NCBI GenBank assembly: GCA_938008005.1
Contig: CALLLZ010000266.1
Span: forward strand, 1-5,456
Length of the DNA: 5,456 nucleotides
Direction: 5' to 3'
Origin: an uncultured Marinicella sp.
Lineage (GTDB): Bacteria > Pseudomonadota > Gammaproteobacteria > Xanthomonadales > Marinicellaceae
A program made the translations under genes and the position numbers. Of this stretch, positions 1-5,456 are shown piece by piece; position 1 is the first letter of the stretch, and each line of letters starts with the position of its first letter. The notes under the pieces were generated by a model. That model was not told the DNA's origin and did no database searches. It saw only the letters and a list, made by a program, of their open reading frames with translations.

Positions 1-263
1 ATTTCGTTTTGGCGCACATTGAATCATATTATTCACCCGATGGTGAACAAGTGCTGGTTGATCTTGGTTATGACGTAGACAGTATAGTGGGTGTACCGGT
101 TATTTTAGTTTTGAACACTGCTGGGGAAATAGCCACTGAAATGAAATCTAGCAAGGAACTCATTGGTCTAGAGTTACGTGAGGACAGTGGCGAAGAATTC
201 AGAGGGTATGATCGAAATTTATTATTAACTGAAATTAAAAGCATGCGAGTGGCTGCTGAATAG
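1..263 (+). CDS. 3' end of a gene for a probable thioredoxin-fold protein (5' end outside window)
   Basis: The reading frame is open from the left edge (first full codon at base 3) to a TAG stop at 261-263, giving 87 visible residues. A TTG at base 9 could be read as a start, but it has no room for a ribosome-binding site and the frame is open before it, so this is most likely the C-terminal part of a longer gene. The visible protein has a beta strand (FVLAHIES), an acidic helical stretch, then GVPVILVLNTAGEIATEM. That last piece matches the cis-proline loop and the following strand-turn-strand seen in the second half of thioredoxin-like proteins (hydrophobic strand, xGD/xGE turn, next strand). 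The CxxC or equivalent active site would lie upstream and cannot be seen, so a redox role is not shown. No signal peptide or membrane segment is visible in this part. The fold call is an inference from pattern and could be wrong; that it is a real gene end is fairly sure. Confidence 0.55.
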   Translation, partial: FVLAHIESYYSPDGEQVLVDLGYDVDSIVGVPVILVLNTAGEIATEMKSSKELIGLELREDSGEEFRGYDRNLLLTEIKSMRVAAE

Positions 264-353
264 CTTGATATAATCAATCAGATATTGAAATACTGCAGAC
301 GATTAATTTAGCCGCTTGACACAGAAGGTTGATTCTGAGGAATCATCTTGAGA
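264..353. other. Convergent intergenic gap between the thioredoxin-like gene and metR
   Basis: This 90-bp stretch separates two stop codons facing each other. It holds a small hairpin at 330-345 (arms TGATTC and GAATCA, 4-nt loop TGAG) that can be extended past one mismatch to about 326-349, and a shorter one at 265-277 (TTGAT / ATCAA, 3-nt loop). Neither is GC-rich and neither is followed by a T-run on either strand, so a factor-independent terminator is not supported. The 330-345 hairpin lies 9 bp past the metR stop and might still mark the metR transcript end. Confidence 0.3.
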
Positions 354-1253
354 TTAAACAGTGGTTATTCGGGTGTGGTTTTTAGCTAAGTTTATCATGT
401 CTAAAACACACGAATCGTTAGGTTCATTGACCCTGACACCTAAATGAATTTGCTTATTTATTCCATGTGATCCTAATCTCACTGAAGATATGGGGAGTTG
501 GCTTGAATATTTTTCAACCAGCCATTTTGGTAGCGTGGCAACACAACGATTTGCCGCCACTAATTGCATCATGATTTCAGTGGCCTCAATGGTTTTGTGG
601 TATTTGGGTGTACAATTGGCAGGGAGTAAAAATAATTTAAAAATATCTAAGCGCTCTCGTTCCACTGGATAGGTGTAAAGTGTTTGATCTTGGAGATCTT
701 CTGGATGAATGTAGGTTTTTTGATTGAACTCATGTTCAGTGCTGACAACCAAGACTTGTTCATAGTCAAATACTGGGGTGAAAATTATGCCTTTTTTTTG
801 CAAGGGGTCGGGTGTAATTAACAGATCTATTTCATGGTTAAATAATGCAGCCATGCCGCCAAATTGAAATTTTTGTTTAACATCTACATCAATTCCAGGC
901 CATTGATCAAGGAAGTCGCTAACTACAGTTAATAACCATTGGTAACATGGGTGACATTCCATGCCTATCTTAAGAGTCCCTTTTTCACCTTCAGCAAATT
1001 GGACTAAGGTTTCATCAACCCTTTCTAGTTGTGGCAAAATACGTTTTGCCGATTGTAATAAATAGCTACCTGCTTGTGTCAGTTGAATATTCCTGCCATT
1101 TTTTTTCCAAATTGATGTACCTATACGGTTTTCTAGTTTCTTAATCATGTGGCTGAGTGCTGACTGGGTTAAGTACAAAGTTTTTGCTGCAGCCGTTAAA
1201 GAGCCTTTGTGTTCTAACTCTTGTAGAATTTTCAAATGTATTCTTTCAATCAC
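354..1253 (-). CDS. metR: MetR, LysR-type regulator of methionine biosynthesis
   Basis: A 299-residue LysR-family transcription factor. Residues about 8-50 form the N-terminal winged helix-turn-helix (LKILQELEHKGSLTAAAKTL, then the recognition helix around TQSALSHMIKKLE), followed by the linker helix and a periplasmic-binding-like effector domain from about residue 92. Alignment from memory with E. coli MetR is good along the length: MIERIHLK versus MIEVKHLK, TQSALSH identical, GMECHPCYQWL versus IAIECHSCIQWL, FDYE, and YPVERERLD versus YPVQRSRLD. The protein is slightly shorter than the E. coli one (317), missing mainly the C-terminal tail. In the family, homocysteine is the co-effector and metE is the main activated target. 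Translation starts at a GTG (1251-1253); the frame is closed by a TGA four codons upstream, so no longer start exists, and the E. coli N-terminus agrees. No convincing Shine-Dalgarno precedes it. It is divergent from metE, with 107 bp between the preferred starts, and a palindrome ends 4 bp from its start codon, suggesting autoregulation (inferred). Confidence 0.95.
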   Translation of the reverse strand: MIERIHLKILQELEHKGSLTAAAKTLYLTQSALSHMIKKLENRIGTSIWKKNGRNIQLTQAGSYLLQSAKRILPQLERVDETLVQFAEGEKGTLKIGMECHPCYQWLLTVVSDFLDQWPGIDVDVKQKFQFGGMAALFNHEIDLLITPDPLQKKGIIFTPVFDYEQVLVVSTEHEFNQKTYIHPEDLQDQTLYTYPVERERLDIFKLFLLPANCTPKYHKTIEATEIMMQLVAANRCVATLPKWLVEKYSSQLPISSVRLGSHGINKQIHLGVRVNEPNDSCVLDMINLAKNHTRITTV

Positions 1254-1257
1254 AATG

Positions 1258-1273
1258 TTTATTCATGAATAAA
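1258..1273. promoter_or_regulatory. 16-bp perfect palindrome, candidate MetR operator (metR-proximal)
   Basis: TTTATTCATGAATAAA is a perfect 16-bp palindrome whose edge is 4 bp upstream of the metR GTG. Fourteen of its bases (TTTATTCATGAATA) recur exactly at 1302-1315. Location between divergent metR and metE makes MetR the obvious candidate binder. The half-sites read TTCA-TGAA with no spacer, whereas the E. coli MetR box is written TGAA-N5-TTCA, so the match to the known site is not direct. Its position suggests repression of metR rather than activation of metE. Presence of the palindrome is certain; the role is inferred. Confidence 0.55.
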
Positions 1274-1301
1274 ATTAATAGATATATGAAATATTACCAT
1301 T

Positions 1302-1315
1302 TTTATTCATGAATA
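1302..1315. promoter_or_regulatory. Second copy of the TTCATGAA palindrome, candidate MetR operator (metE-proximal)
   Basis: TTTATTCATGAATA repeats 14 bases of the first site exactly, and its inner 12 bases (TATTCATGAATA, 1304-1315) form a perfect palindrome. The centres of the two sites are 44 bp apart, about four helical turns, so both could face the same side of the DNA, as is usual for paired sites bound by a LysR-type tetramer. The copy lies 45 bp upstream of the preferred metE ATG. No clear -35/-10 pair could be fixed for either gene, so how the site sits relative to the transcription starts is unknown. Confidence 0.55.
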
Positions 1316-1326
1316 GTAAGGATTAG

Positions 1327-1354
1327 ACTCACGGTTTTAATCATAAAAGTGAGT
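1327..1354 (+). promoter_or_regulatory. Hairpin in the metE leader covering the ribosome-binding site
   Basis: ACTCAC (1327-1332) is exactly complementary to GTGAGT (1349-1354). Inside it TTTTA (1335-1339) is exactly complementary to TAAAA (1344-1348), leaving a 2-nt GG bulge (1333-1334) and a 4-nt loop ATCA (1340-1343). The 3' arm contains the only Shine-Dalgarno-like bases (AGTGAG, 1348-1353, 7 nt before the ATG at 1361). If the transcript starts upstream of 1327 this hairpin would partly hide the ribosome-binding site. There is no T-run after it, so it is not a terminator. The pairing is seen directly; a regulatory effect is inferred, and chance pairing in AT-rich leader DNA is possible. 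Confidence 0.4.
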
Positions 1355-1360
1355 ATAAAA

Positions 1361-3643
1361 ATGGTATTAACACATAATTTAGGTTTTCCGAGAATTGGTG
1401 AGAACAGAGAGTTGAAATTTGCACTAGAGAAGTTTTGGAAAGGTGAGATGAACGAAACAAAACTTCAGGAACTGGCAAAAGACTTAAGGTTAGAAAATTG
1501 GGTGAGCCAATCCAGTTGTGATTTATTGCCTGTTGGGGATTTTTCACTATATGACCAAGTGTTGGACATGAGTTTTATATTGGGAAATCTTCCACACAGG
1601 CTGAATGACTTAAAGGGCAATGAATTGGATAACTATTTTCGTATGGCTCGTGGTCGTTCTGCGAACAATGATGAAAGTCAATGTGTCAGAGCTGGCGAAA
1701 TGACTAAATGGTTTGATACCAATTATCACTATATCGTACCTGAGTTGACAGGAGAGACTGAGTTCTGTCTGAATTTTGAACGATTATTGATACAAGTCAA
1801 AGAAGCTCAAGCTTTAAATTACGCTGTTAAGCCGGTGATAATAGGGCCAGTCACTTATTTGTGGTTGAGTAAATGTAAAGATGACAGTCAGCCTTTGGAT
1901 TATTTGGATGACATTTTAAAAGTGTATCAGGAGTTATTGGCTCAAATTAAGCAACTTGGTGTTGATTGGGTGCAAATAGATGAACCTATTTTAGTCACTA
2001 AGCTTGGCGATCAATGGCAGCAAGCTTTTAACCAATCATATAAAAGCTTTGAAGATACAGGGGTAAAGATTCTTTTATCAACTTATTTTGGGTCATTGCA
2101 AGATAATTTAAGTTTGGCCAGTGATCTACCTGTTGCAGGTTTACACCTTGATGTGATTAATGCAAAGCAGGAAGTTAATAAAGTACTGGGTTCTTTAACG
2201 AATGATCAGGTTCTTTCACTGGGTGTAATTGATGGTCGTAATGTATGGAAAACAGATCTCAATGCCACTTTGGATTGGTTAGAACCCATTGCAAAGAGTT
2301 TGGGAGATAGATTATGGATAGCACCTTCTTGTTCATTACTGCATGTGCCAGTTGATTTAAATTTAGAGGAAAATATTAATACAGAAGTATTGGACTGGCT
2401 TTCATTTGCAAAACAAAAATTAACAGAACTTGAAACACTTAAACTGGCGATTAATCAAGGCCGGGAAGCTGTGAAAGATCAGTTGAATAGAAATCAAAAC
2501 TCTATAAATTTAAGAAAAGCCTCTCAACGAGTTCACAATGCGAGTATAAAAGCTAAGGCAACAAAAATATCAGAGCGTTCAACCAAGAGACAAAGTGTTT
2601 TTGAAGAACGCATAAAAGTTCAGCAAGCCAAGCTTAATTTACCTATTTTTCCAACAACATCAATTGGTTCATTCCCTCAGACCAAGGAAATCAGAAGAGC
2701 TCGCTTACAATACAAAAAGGGGCAGCTAGAACATGCCGAATATAAACAACTTATGCACAATGAAATACGACAATGTATTAAAAAACAAGAACAGCTGGGC
2801 TTGGATGTTTTGGTTCATGGTGAAGCCGAACGGAATGATATGGTGGAATATTTTGGTGAACAATTAGATGGCTATACATTCAGCGAATTTGGTTGGGTTC
2901 AATCCTATGGTTCAAGGTGTGTTAAGCCGCCGATATTGTATGGTGACATCAGTCGGGCTCAAACCATGACGGTTGATTGGATTGAATATGCACAGTCATT
3001 AACTAAAAAACCACTCAAGGGTATGTTGACTGGGGCGGTAACCATGTTAAATTGGTCGTTTGTAAGAGATGATCAACCGCGTAAAGAAACATGTTTTCAA
3101 TTGGCATTGGCTATCAGAGAAGAGGTTCTGGAATTAGAGAAAGCAGGCATACCGATTATACAAATTGATGAAGCGGCGTTGCGTGAGGGTTTACCATTGA
3201 GAGAGTCTGAGTGGCAGGAATATTTGAATTGGGCCATTAAATCATTTCAAATATGCGCAAATGACGTTCAGGACCAAACCCAAATTCATACCCACATGTG
3301 CTATTCAGAATTCAACGATATAATCTCTGATATAGCATCAATGGATGCGGATGTCATTACCATAGAGACCTCTCGTTCTGACATGGAACTGCTGGATGTT
3401 TTTGATGAATTTAAGTACCCGAATCAGATAGGTCCAGGCGTTTATGATATTCATTCGCCCAATACGCCCGAGGTAGGTCAAATTGTTAATTTGATTGATA
3501 AAGCATCAACACGAATTCCTAAGGAAAGGCTGTGGATTAACCCAGATTGTGGGTTAAAAACCAGGCAGTGGGATGAAGTAATGCCCGCATTGAACCATAT
3601 GGTTTTAGCCGCAACTGAACTTCGAAAACAAGTCAATTCTTAA
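1361..3643 (+). CDS. metE: MetE, cobalamin-independent methionine synthase
   Basis: Transfers the methyl group of 5-methyltetrahydropteroyltri-L-glutamate to homocysteine, giving methionine, in the cytoplasm and without B12. From ATG 1361 the protein has 760 residues (E. coli 753) in two barrel domains: N-terminal about 5-330 and catalytic C-terminal about 430-755. The family residues are all there, offset by 4 from E. coli in the C-terminal half: zinc ligands His645, Cys647 (HTHMC), Glu669 (TIETSRSD) and Cys730 (NPDCGLKTR); the proton donor His698 (YDIHSPN); the homocysteine-binding IGS at 435-437; Asp603 and Glu609 (QIDEAALREG). The folate-site RELK is at 16-19. A GTG at 1349 would add MSIK, but the ATG gives MVLTHNLGFPR, matching the E. 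coli start MTILNHTLGFPR, and has AGTGAG 7 nt upstream, whereas the GTG has nothing suitable. Two prolines of E. coli are alanines here (IDEAAL, LTGAVTML), neither being catalytic. Transcribed divergently from metR and probably activated by it. No riboswitch-sized leader precedes it. Confidence 0.97.
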   Translation: MVLTHNLGFPRIGENRELKFALEKFWKGEMNETKLQELAKDLRLENWVSQSSCDLLPVGDFSLYDQVLDMSFILGNLPHRLNDLKGNELDNYFRMARGRSANNDESQCVRAGEMTKWFDTNYHYIVPELTGETEFCLNFERLLIQVKEAQALNYAVKPVIIGPVTYLWLSKCKDDSQPLDYLDDILKVYQELLAQIKQLGVDWVQIDEPILVTKLGDQWQQAFNQSYKSFEDTGVKILLSTYFGSLQDNLSLASDLPVAGLHLDVINAKQEVNKVLGSLTNDQVLSLGVIDGRNVWKTDLNATLDWLEPIAKSLGDRLWIAPSCSLLHVPVDLNLEENINTEVLDWLSFAKQKLTELETLKLAINQGREAVKDQLNRNQNSINLRKASQRVHNASIKAKATKISERSTKRQSVFEERIKVQQAKLNLPIFPTTSIGSFPQTKEIRRARLQYKKGQLEHAEYKQLMHNEIRQCIKKQEQLGLDVLVHGEAERNDMVEYFGEQLDGYTFSEFGWVQSYGSRCVKPPILYGDISRAQTMTVDWIEYAQSLTKKPLKGMLTGAVTMLNWSFVRDDQPRKETCFQLALAIREEVLELEKAGIPIIQIDEAALREGLPLRESEWQEYLNWAIKSFQICANDVQDQTQIHTHMCYSEFNDIISDIASMDADVITIETSRSDMELLDVFDEFKYPNQIGPGVYDIHSPNTPEVGQIVNLIDKASTRIPKERLWINPDCGLKTRQWDEVMPALNHMVLAATELRKQVNS

Positions 3644-3647
3644 CGAG

Positions 3648-3747
3648 CATATCATTCAAGGTATTGTAGGGGGACATAAGCTTTGCAATATCTTGAATTG
3701 ATTGTTAATTGGTTACAGGTCTATGCGGGTAGCGGTTGAATGATATG
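3648..3747. repeat. 100-bp segment bounded by a 12-bp perfect inverted repeat
   Basis: CATATCATTCAA at 3648-3659 is exactly complementary to TTGAATGATATG at 3736-3747, with 76 bp between. The left arm begins 5 bp after the metE stop. The flanking bases (GAG on the left, ACA on the right) show no target-site duplication and there is no coding capacity inside, so a miniature transposon is possible but not supported. The left arm overlaps the hairpin at 3654-3698, so as RNA the two pairings exclude each other. Function unknown. Confidence 0.5.
3654..3698 (+). terminator. Long imperfect hairpin after metE, possible transcript end
   Basis: ATTCAAGGTATTG (3654-3666) pairs with CAATATCTTGAAT (3686-3698) over 13 positions with a single G-U. 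Pairing can continue inward through U-G, A-U, G-U, G-U and G-C to leave a loop of about nine bases (3672-3680). It begins 10 bp past the metE stop. What follows is ATTG-rich, with no proper T-run, so intrinsic termination is uncertain; it may serve as a 3'-end stabilising stem-loop or work with Rho. The wobble pairs favour the plus-strand transcript, fitting a metE role. Confidence 0.4.
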
Positions 3748-3774
3748 ACAATAAGGTTATCATGATTGGAAGTT

Positions 3775-4263
3775 TTATTTAAATACAACCGCACTGACGG
3801 CATAAAAAATAGCCATACAACCAGAAAATAATGAGCTGGCCAAGAATCTGTGATTAATGGGAACTTTATTTTGGATGAGGAAATTCGCCGCTGCTGAAAT
3901 TGGCATGCCATAAATAAAAGATTGCCATGCGGCTCCCCAAATATCCCAGTTGAGGATTTGCTGGTTGAACAAGTAAATAAAACACATGTGCCTGGCTATC
4001 CACAATGGATTGAAATAAGCCACTGTCATCAGGGTTTTAAACCATTGGCCTTTGGTTTTTGACATGGTTTGACTTTTGCTTTCAAGCCAAGCGAAATAAC
4101 TGGGAATTTCAATGGCGTAAATGCTGCCACCTATCAGTGTCATACCAAGGAATCTAAGCCAGCTGAATTCACCTAATACCCAAGCCGCAATGGTATCAAA
4201 GACGCCATATATGATGGCGCCTTTGATTATTTCGGATCGTTCAACGACCAGTTTGAAAGTCAT
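3775..4263 (-). CDS. Unrecognised multi-pass inner-membrane protein, 162 residues
   Basis: I do not recognise this family with confidence. The protein has four or five hydrophobic segments, near residues 12-31, 36-60, 76-100, 107-130 and 139-161. Between the second and third is a hydrophilic loop (about 61-74, ESKSQTMSKTKGQW) with several lysines, likely cytoplasmic. Polar or charged residues within or next to membrane segments (Asp23, Glu52, Pro54, Arg91-His92, Asn127) hint at a transporter or carrier rather than an anchor. The pattern NFxxxxxVPxxxR (127-139) faintly recalls the end of Mpv17/PMP22 proteins, and the general layout faintly recalls the alanine exporter AlaE; neither is strong enough for a name. 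The start is an ATG at 4261-4263, 22 bp after the stop of the upstream peptidase gene on the same strand, so the two are probably one operon. The ribosome-binding site is weak. It ends at TAA 3775-3777, convergent with metE. Confidence 0.8.
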   Translation of the reverse strand: MTFKLVVERSEIIKGAIIYGVFDTIAAWVLGEFSWLRFLGMTLIGGSIYAIEIPSYFAWLESKSQTMSKTKGQWFKTLMTVAYFNPLWIARHMCFIYLFNQQILNWDIWGAAWQSFIYGMPISAAANFLIQNKVPINHRFLASSLFSGCMAIFYAVSAVVFK

Positions 4264-4285
4264 CGATGATTCACATCTTCAATGT

Positions 4286-5456
4286 CTACAGGGTTTCTTT
4301 CAACCAGCGAAAAAATTCACGCTGCCAAACGATGCCATTTTGTGGATTAAGCACCCAATGATTCTCTTCCGGGAAATATAAAAAACGACTTTTAAGACCA
4401 AGTAATTTAGCGGCTTGAAAAGCTTGAATCCCTTGCCCAATGGGGACGCGGTAGTCTTTGCCACCATGGATTACCAACATTGGGGTGTCCCATTGATCAA
4501 CAAAATTGCTGGGATTAAACTGATCATAAGACTTTTGCGCTGCTTGATTCTCTTTATCCCAATAAGGGCCACCCATGTCATGATTAACAAAAAACAACTC
4601 CTCGGTTGTGCCATACATACTGCGAAAATCGAATACTCCATCATGAGCTATGAATGTTTTGAACCTTTTGTGATGATGACCAGCTAAGTAAAATACTGAG
4701 AAACCACCAAAGCTGGCTCCAATAGCGCCTAAACGATTATTATCAACGTAAGGCTCCTTGCTCATATCATCAATCGCATCCAAGTAATCTTGTATGGCGC
4801 CACCGCCCCAATCTTTACTGATGGCCTCATTCCAAGACACCCCATGACCTGGCATACCACGGCGATTTGGTGCGACCACAATGTACCCTTGCGATGCCAT
4901 CAATTGAAAGTTCCAACGATAAGAGTAAAACTGAGATAAGGGTGATTGTGGACCACCTTGTGCATATAGCAAAGTGGGGTATTTTTTATTCTCATTAAAC
5001 CCTGGAGGATAAATCACCCATACCAACATTTCATGCCCATCTTGGGTGGTGACCATGCGTTTTTTTATGGTTGGTTTATCCAGACGAGCATACATCTCGT
5101 CATTCACCGAGGTCAGAGCTGTTAGTTTTTTATTGCTTAAGTTTAAGCTGTAAATCTCCTTGGCTGCATTCATGCTGTTTCTGGTAACAATGAGTTGTTC
5201 TCCTACATGTGCAATAATTCCATTAACATCAAACTGGCCATTGGTGATTTGGGTGATTACGGGTCCTTTCTTGCTGTCACCAACTAACTCAACACTAAAA
5301 ACTTGTATCGTACCTTTGGTTGGGGCTGTGAAATAAATACGCCGTGGATTGTGGCTCCATAGGAAGCTTTTGACAGTTCCGTCCCACTGGGCAGTGAGGT
5401 TTAAAGGTTTGCCCCGCACCATCACCATGATGTCATTTTTATCGGCTTCGTAGCCA
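4286..5456 (-). CDS. S9-family (prolyl oligopeptidase-type) serine peptidase, C-terminal part; 5' end outside window
   Basis: The frame is open to the right edge. An ATG at 5426-5428 is available, but nine more in-frame residues precede it (GYEADKNDI), typical of the propeller end in these enzymes, so the gene surely starts beyond the window. Counting from that internal Met, residues 1-115 are the last blades of a beta-propeller and about 125-380 an alpha/beta-hydrolase domain. The catalytic triad is visible: Ser239 in GASFGG, Asp325 in HGGKDYRVP and His357 in EENHW. The oxyanion-side AQGGP (156-160) and the NRRGMPGHG and DWGGGAIQDYLDAID stretches are typical of the acylaminoacyl-peptidase / dipeptidyl-peptidase V group (COG1506). 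Such enzymes cut short peptides near the N-terminus, often after proline or other preferred residues; the substrate here cannot be read. The N-terminus is missing, so whether it is exported is unknown. It ends in TAG (4286-4288), 22 bp before the membrane-protein gene, probably in one transcript. Confidence 0.93.
   Translation of the reverse strand, partial: GYEADKNDIMVMVRGKPLNLTAQWDGTVKSFLWSHNPRRIYFTAPTKGTIQVFSVELVGDSKKGPVITQITNGQFDVNGIIAHVGEQLIVTRNSMNAAKEIYSLNLSNKKLTALTSVNDEMYARLDKPTIKKRMVTTQDGHEMLVWVIYPPGFNENKKYPTLLYAQGGPQSPLSQFYSYRWNFQLMASQGYIVVAPNRRGMPGHGVSWNEAISKDWGGGAIQDYLDAIDDMSKEPYVDNNRLGAIGASFGGFSVFYLAGHHHKRFKTFIAHDGVFDFRSMYGTTEELFFVNHDMGGPYWDKENQAAQKSYDQFNPSNFVDQWDTPMLVIHGGKDYRVPIGQGIQAFQAAKLLGLKSRFLYFPEENHWVLNPQNGIVWQREFFRWLKETL

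Noticed and set aside
316..344. A perfect TTGACA (316-321) that looks like a -35 box
   Set aside because: At 17-18 bp downstream there is only GGAATC/GAATCA, not a -10 box, and any transcript would run antisense into metR.
792..1106. Two runs of eight T (792-799 and 1099-1106), i.e. A8 runs in the metR coding strand, as possible slippage sites
   Set aside because: Both encode Lys-Lys within the intact frame, such runs are common in AT-rich genes, and no alternative frame product or regulatory logic is apparent.
1254..1360. SAM or B12 riboswitch, or MetJ boxes, in the metE leader
   Set aside because: The region is only 107 bp, is occupied by the palindromes and a short hairpin, and contains no AGACGTCT-like tandem boxes or riboswitch-sized structure.
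1341..1547. 68-residue minus-strand reading frame over the metE start
   Set aside because: It lies antisense to the strongly supported N-terminus of MetE and the divergent promoter region, and its translation looks like no protein family; a shadow frame.
3648..3747. Miniature inverted-repeat transposable element with 12-bp terminal repeats
   Set aside because: No target-site duplication flanks it and no second copy is in the window; kept as a repeat and a finding rather than called a mobile element.
4415..4687. 90-residue plus-strand reading frame inside the peptidase gene
   Set aside because: It is antisense to the catalytic domain of the S9 peptidase, whose motifs are unmistakable; no ribosome-binding site or promoter supports it.

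Overview
The window looks like an ordinary chromosomal segment of an AT-rich (by eye roughly 40% G+C) gammaproteobacterium. The main evidence is a divergently transcribed metR-metE pair, the arrangement known from enterics and their relatives, with proteins that can be followed along the E. coli sequences residue by residue. The genus cannot be named from the sequence alone. There are no tRNA or rRNA genes, insertion sequences, CRISPR arrays or phage genes.

Layout from left to right: (i) bases 1-263, plus strand, the 3' end of a gene whose product looks like the C-terminal half of a thioredoxin-fold protein; (ii) a 90-bp convergent gap with only weak hairpins; (iii) metR on the minus strand (354-1253), a LysR-type regulator; (iv) a 107-bp divergent control region (1254-1360) with two copies of a TTCATGAA palindrome and a hairpin just before the metE start; (v) metE on the plus strand (best start 1361, end 3643), the cobalamin-independent methionine synthase, with every zinc and substrate residue checked being present; (vi) a 131-bp convergent gap with an unusual nested inverted repeat; (vii) a minus-strand pair: an unrecognised 162-residue membrane protein (3775-4263) and, 22 bp upstream of it, the C-terminal part of an S9-family serine peptidase that runs off the right edge (4286-5456).

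Functionally, MetR probably senses homocysteine and controls metE across the shared intergenic region. MetE then methylates homocysteine to methionine from 5-methyltetrahydropteroyl-glutamate without vitamin B12. The peptidase and the membrane protein are probably co-transcribed and converge on metE; nothing ties them to methionine metabolism.

I do not see a clearly new biological system. The points most worth a second look are regulatory: the twin palindromes with one copy abutting the metR start codon, the hairpin over the metE ribosome-binding site, the two competing pairings downstream of metE, and the unassigned membrane protein.
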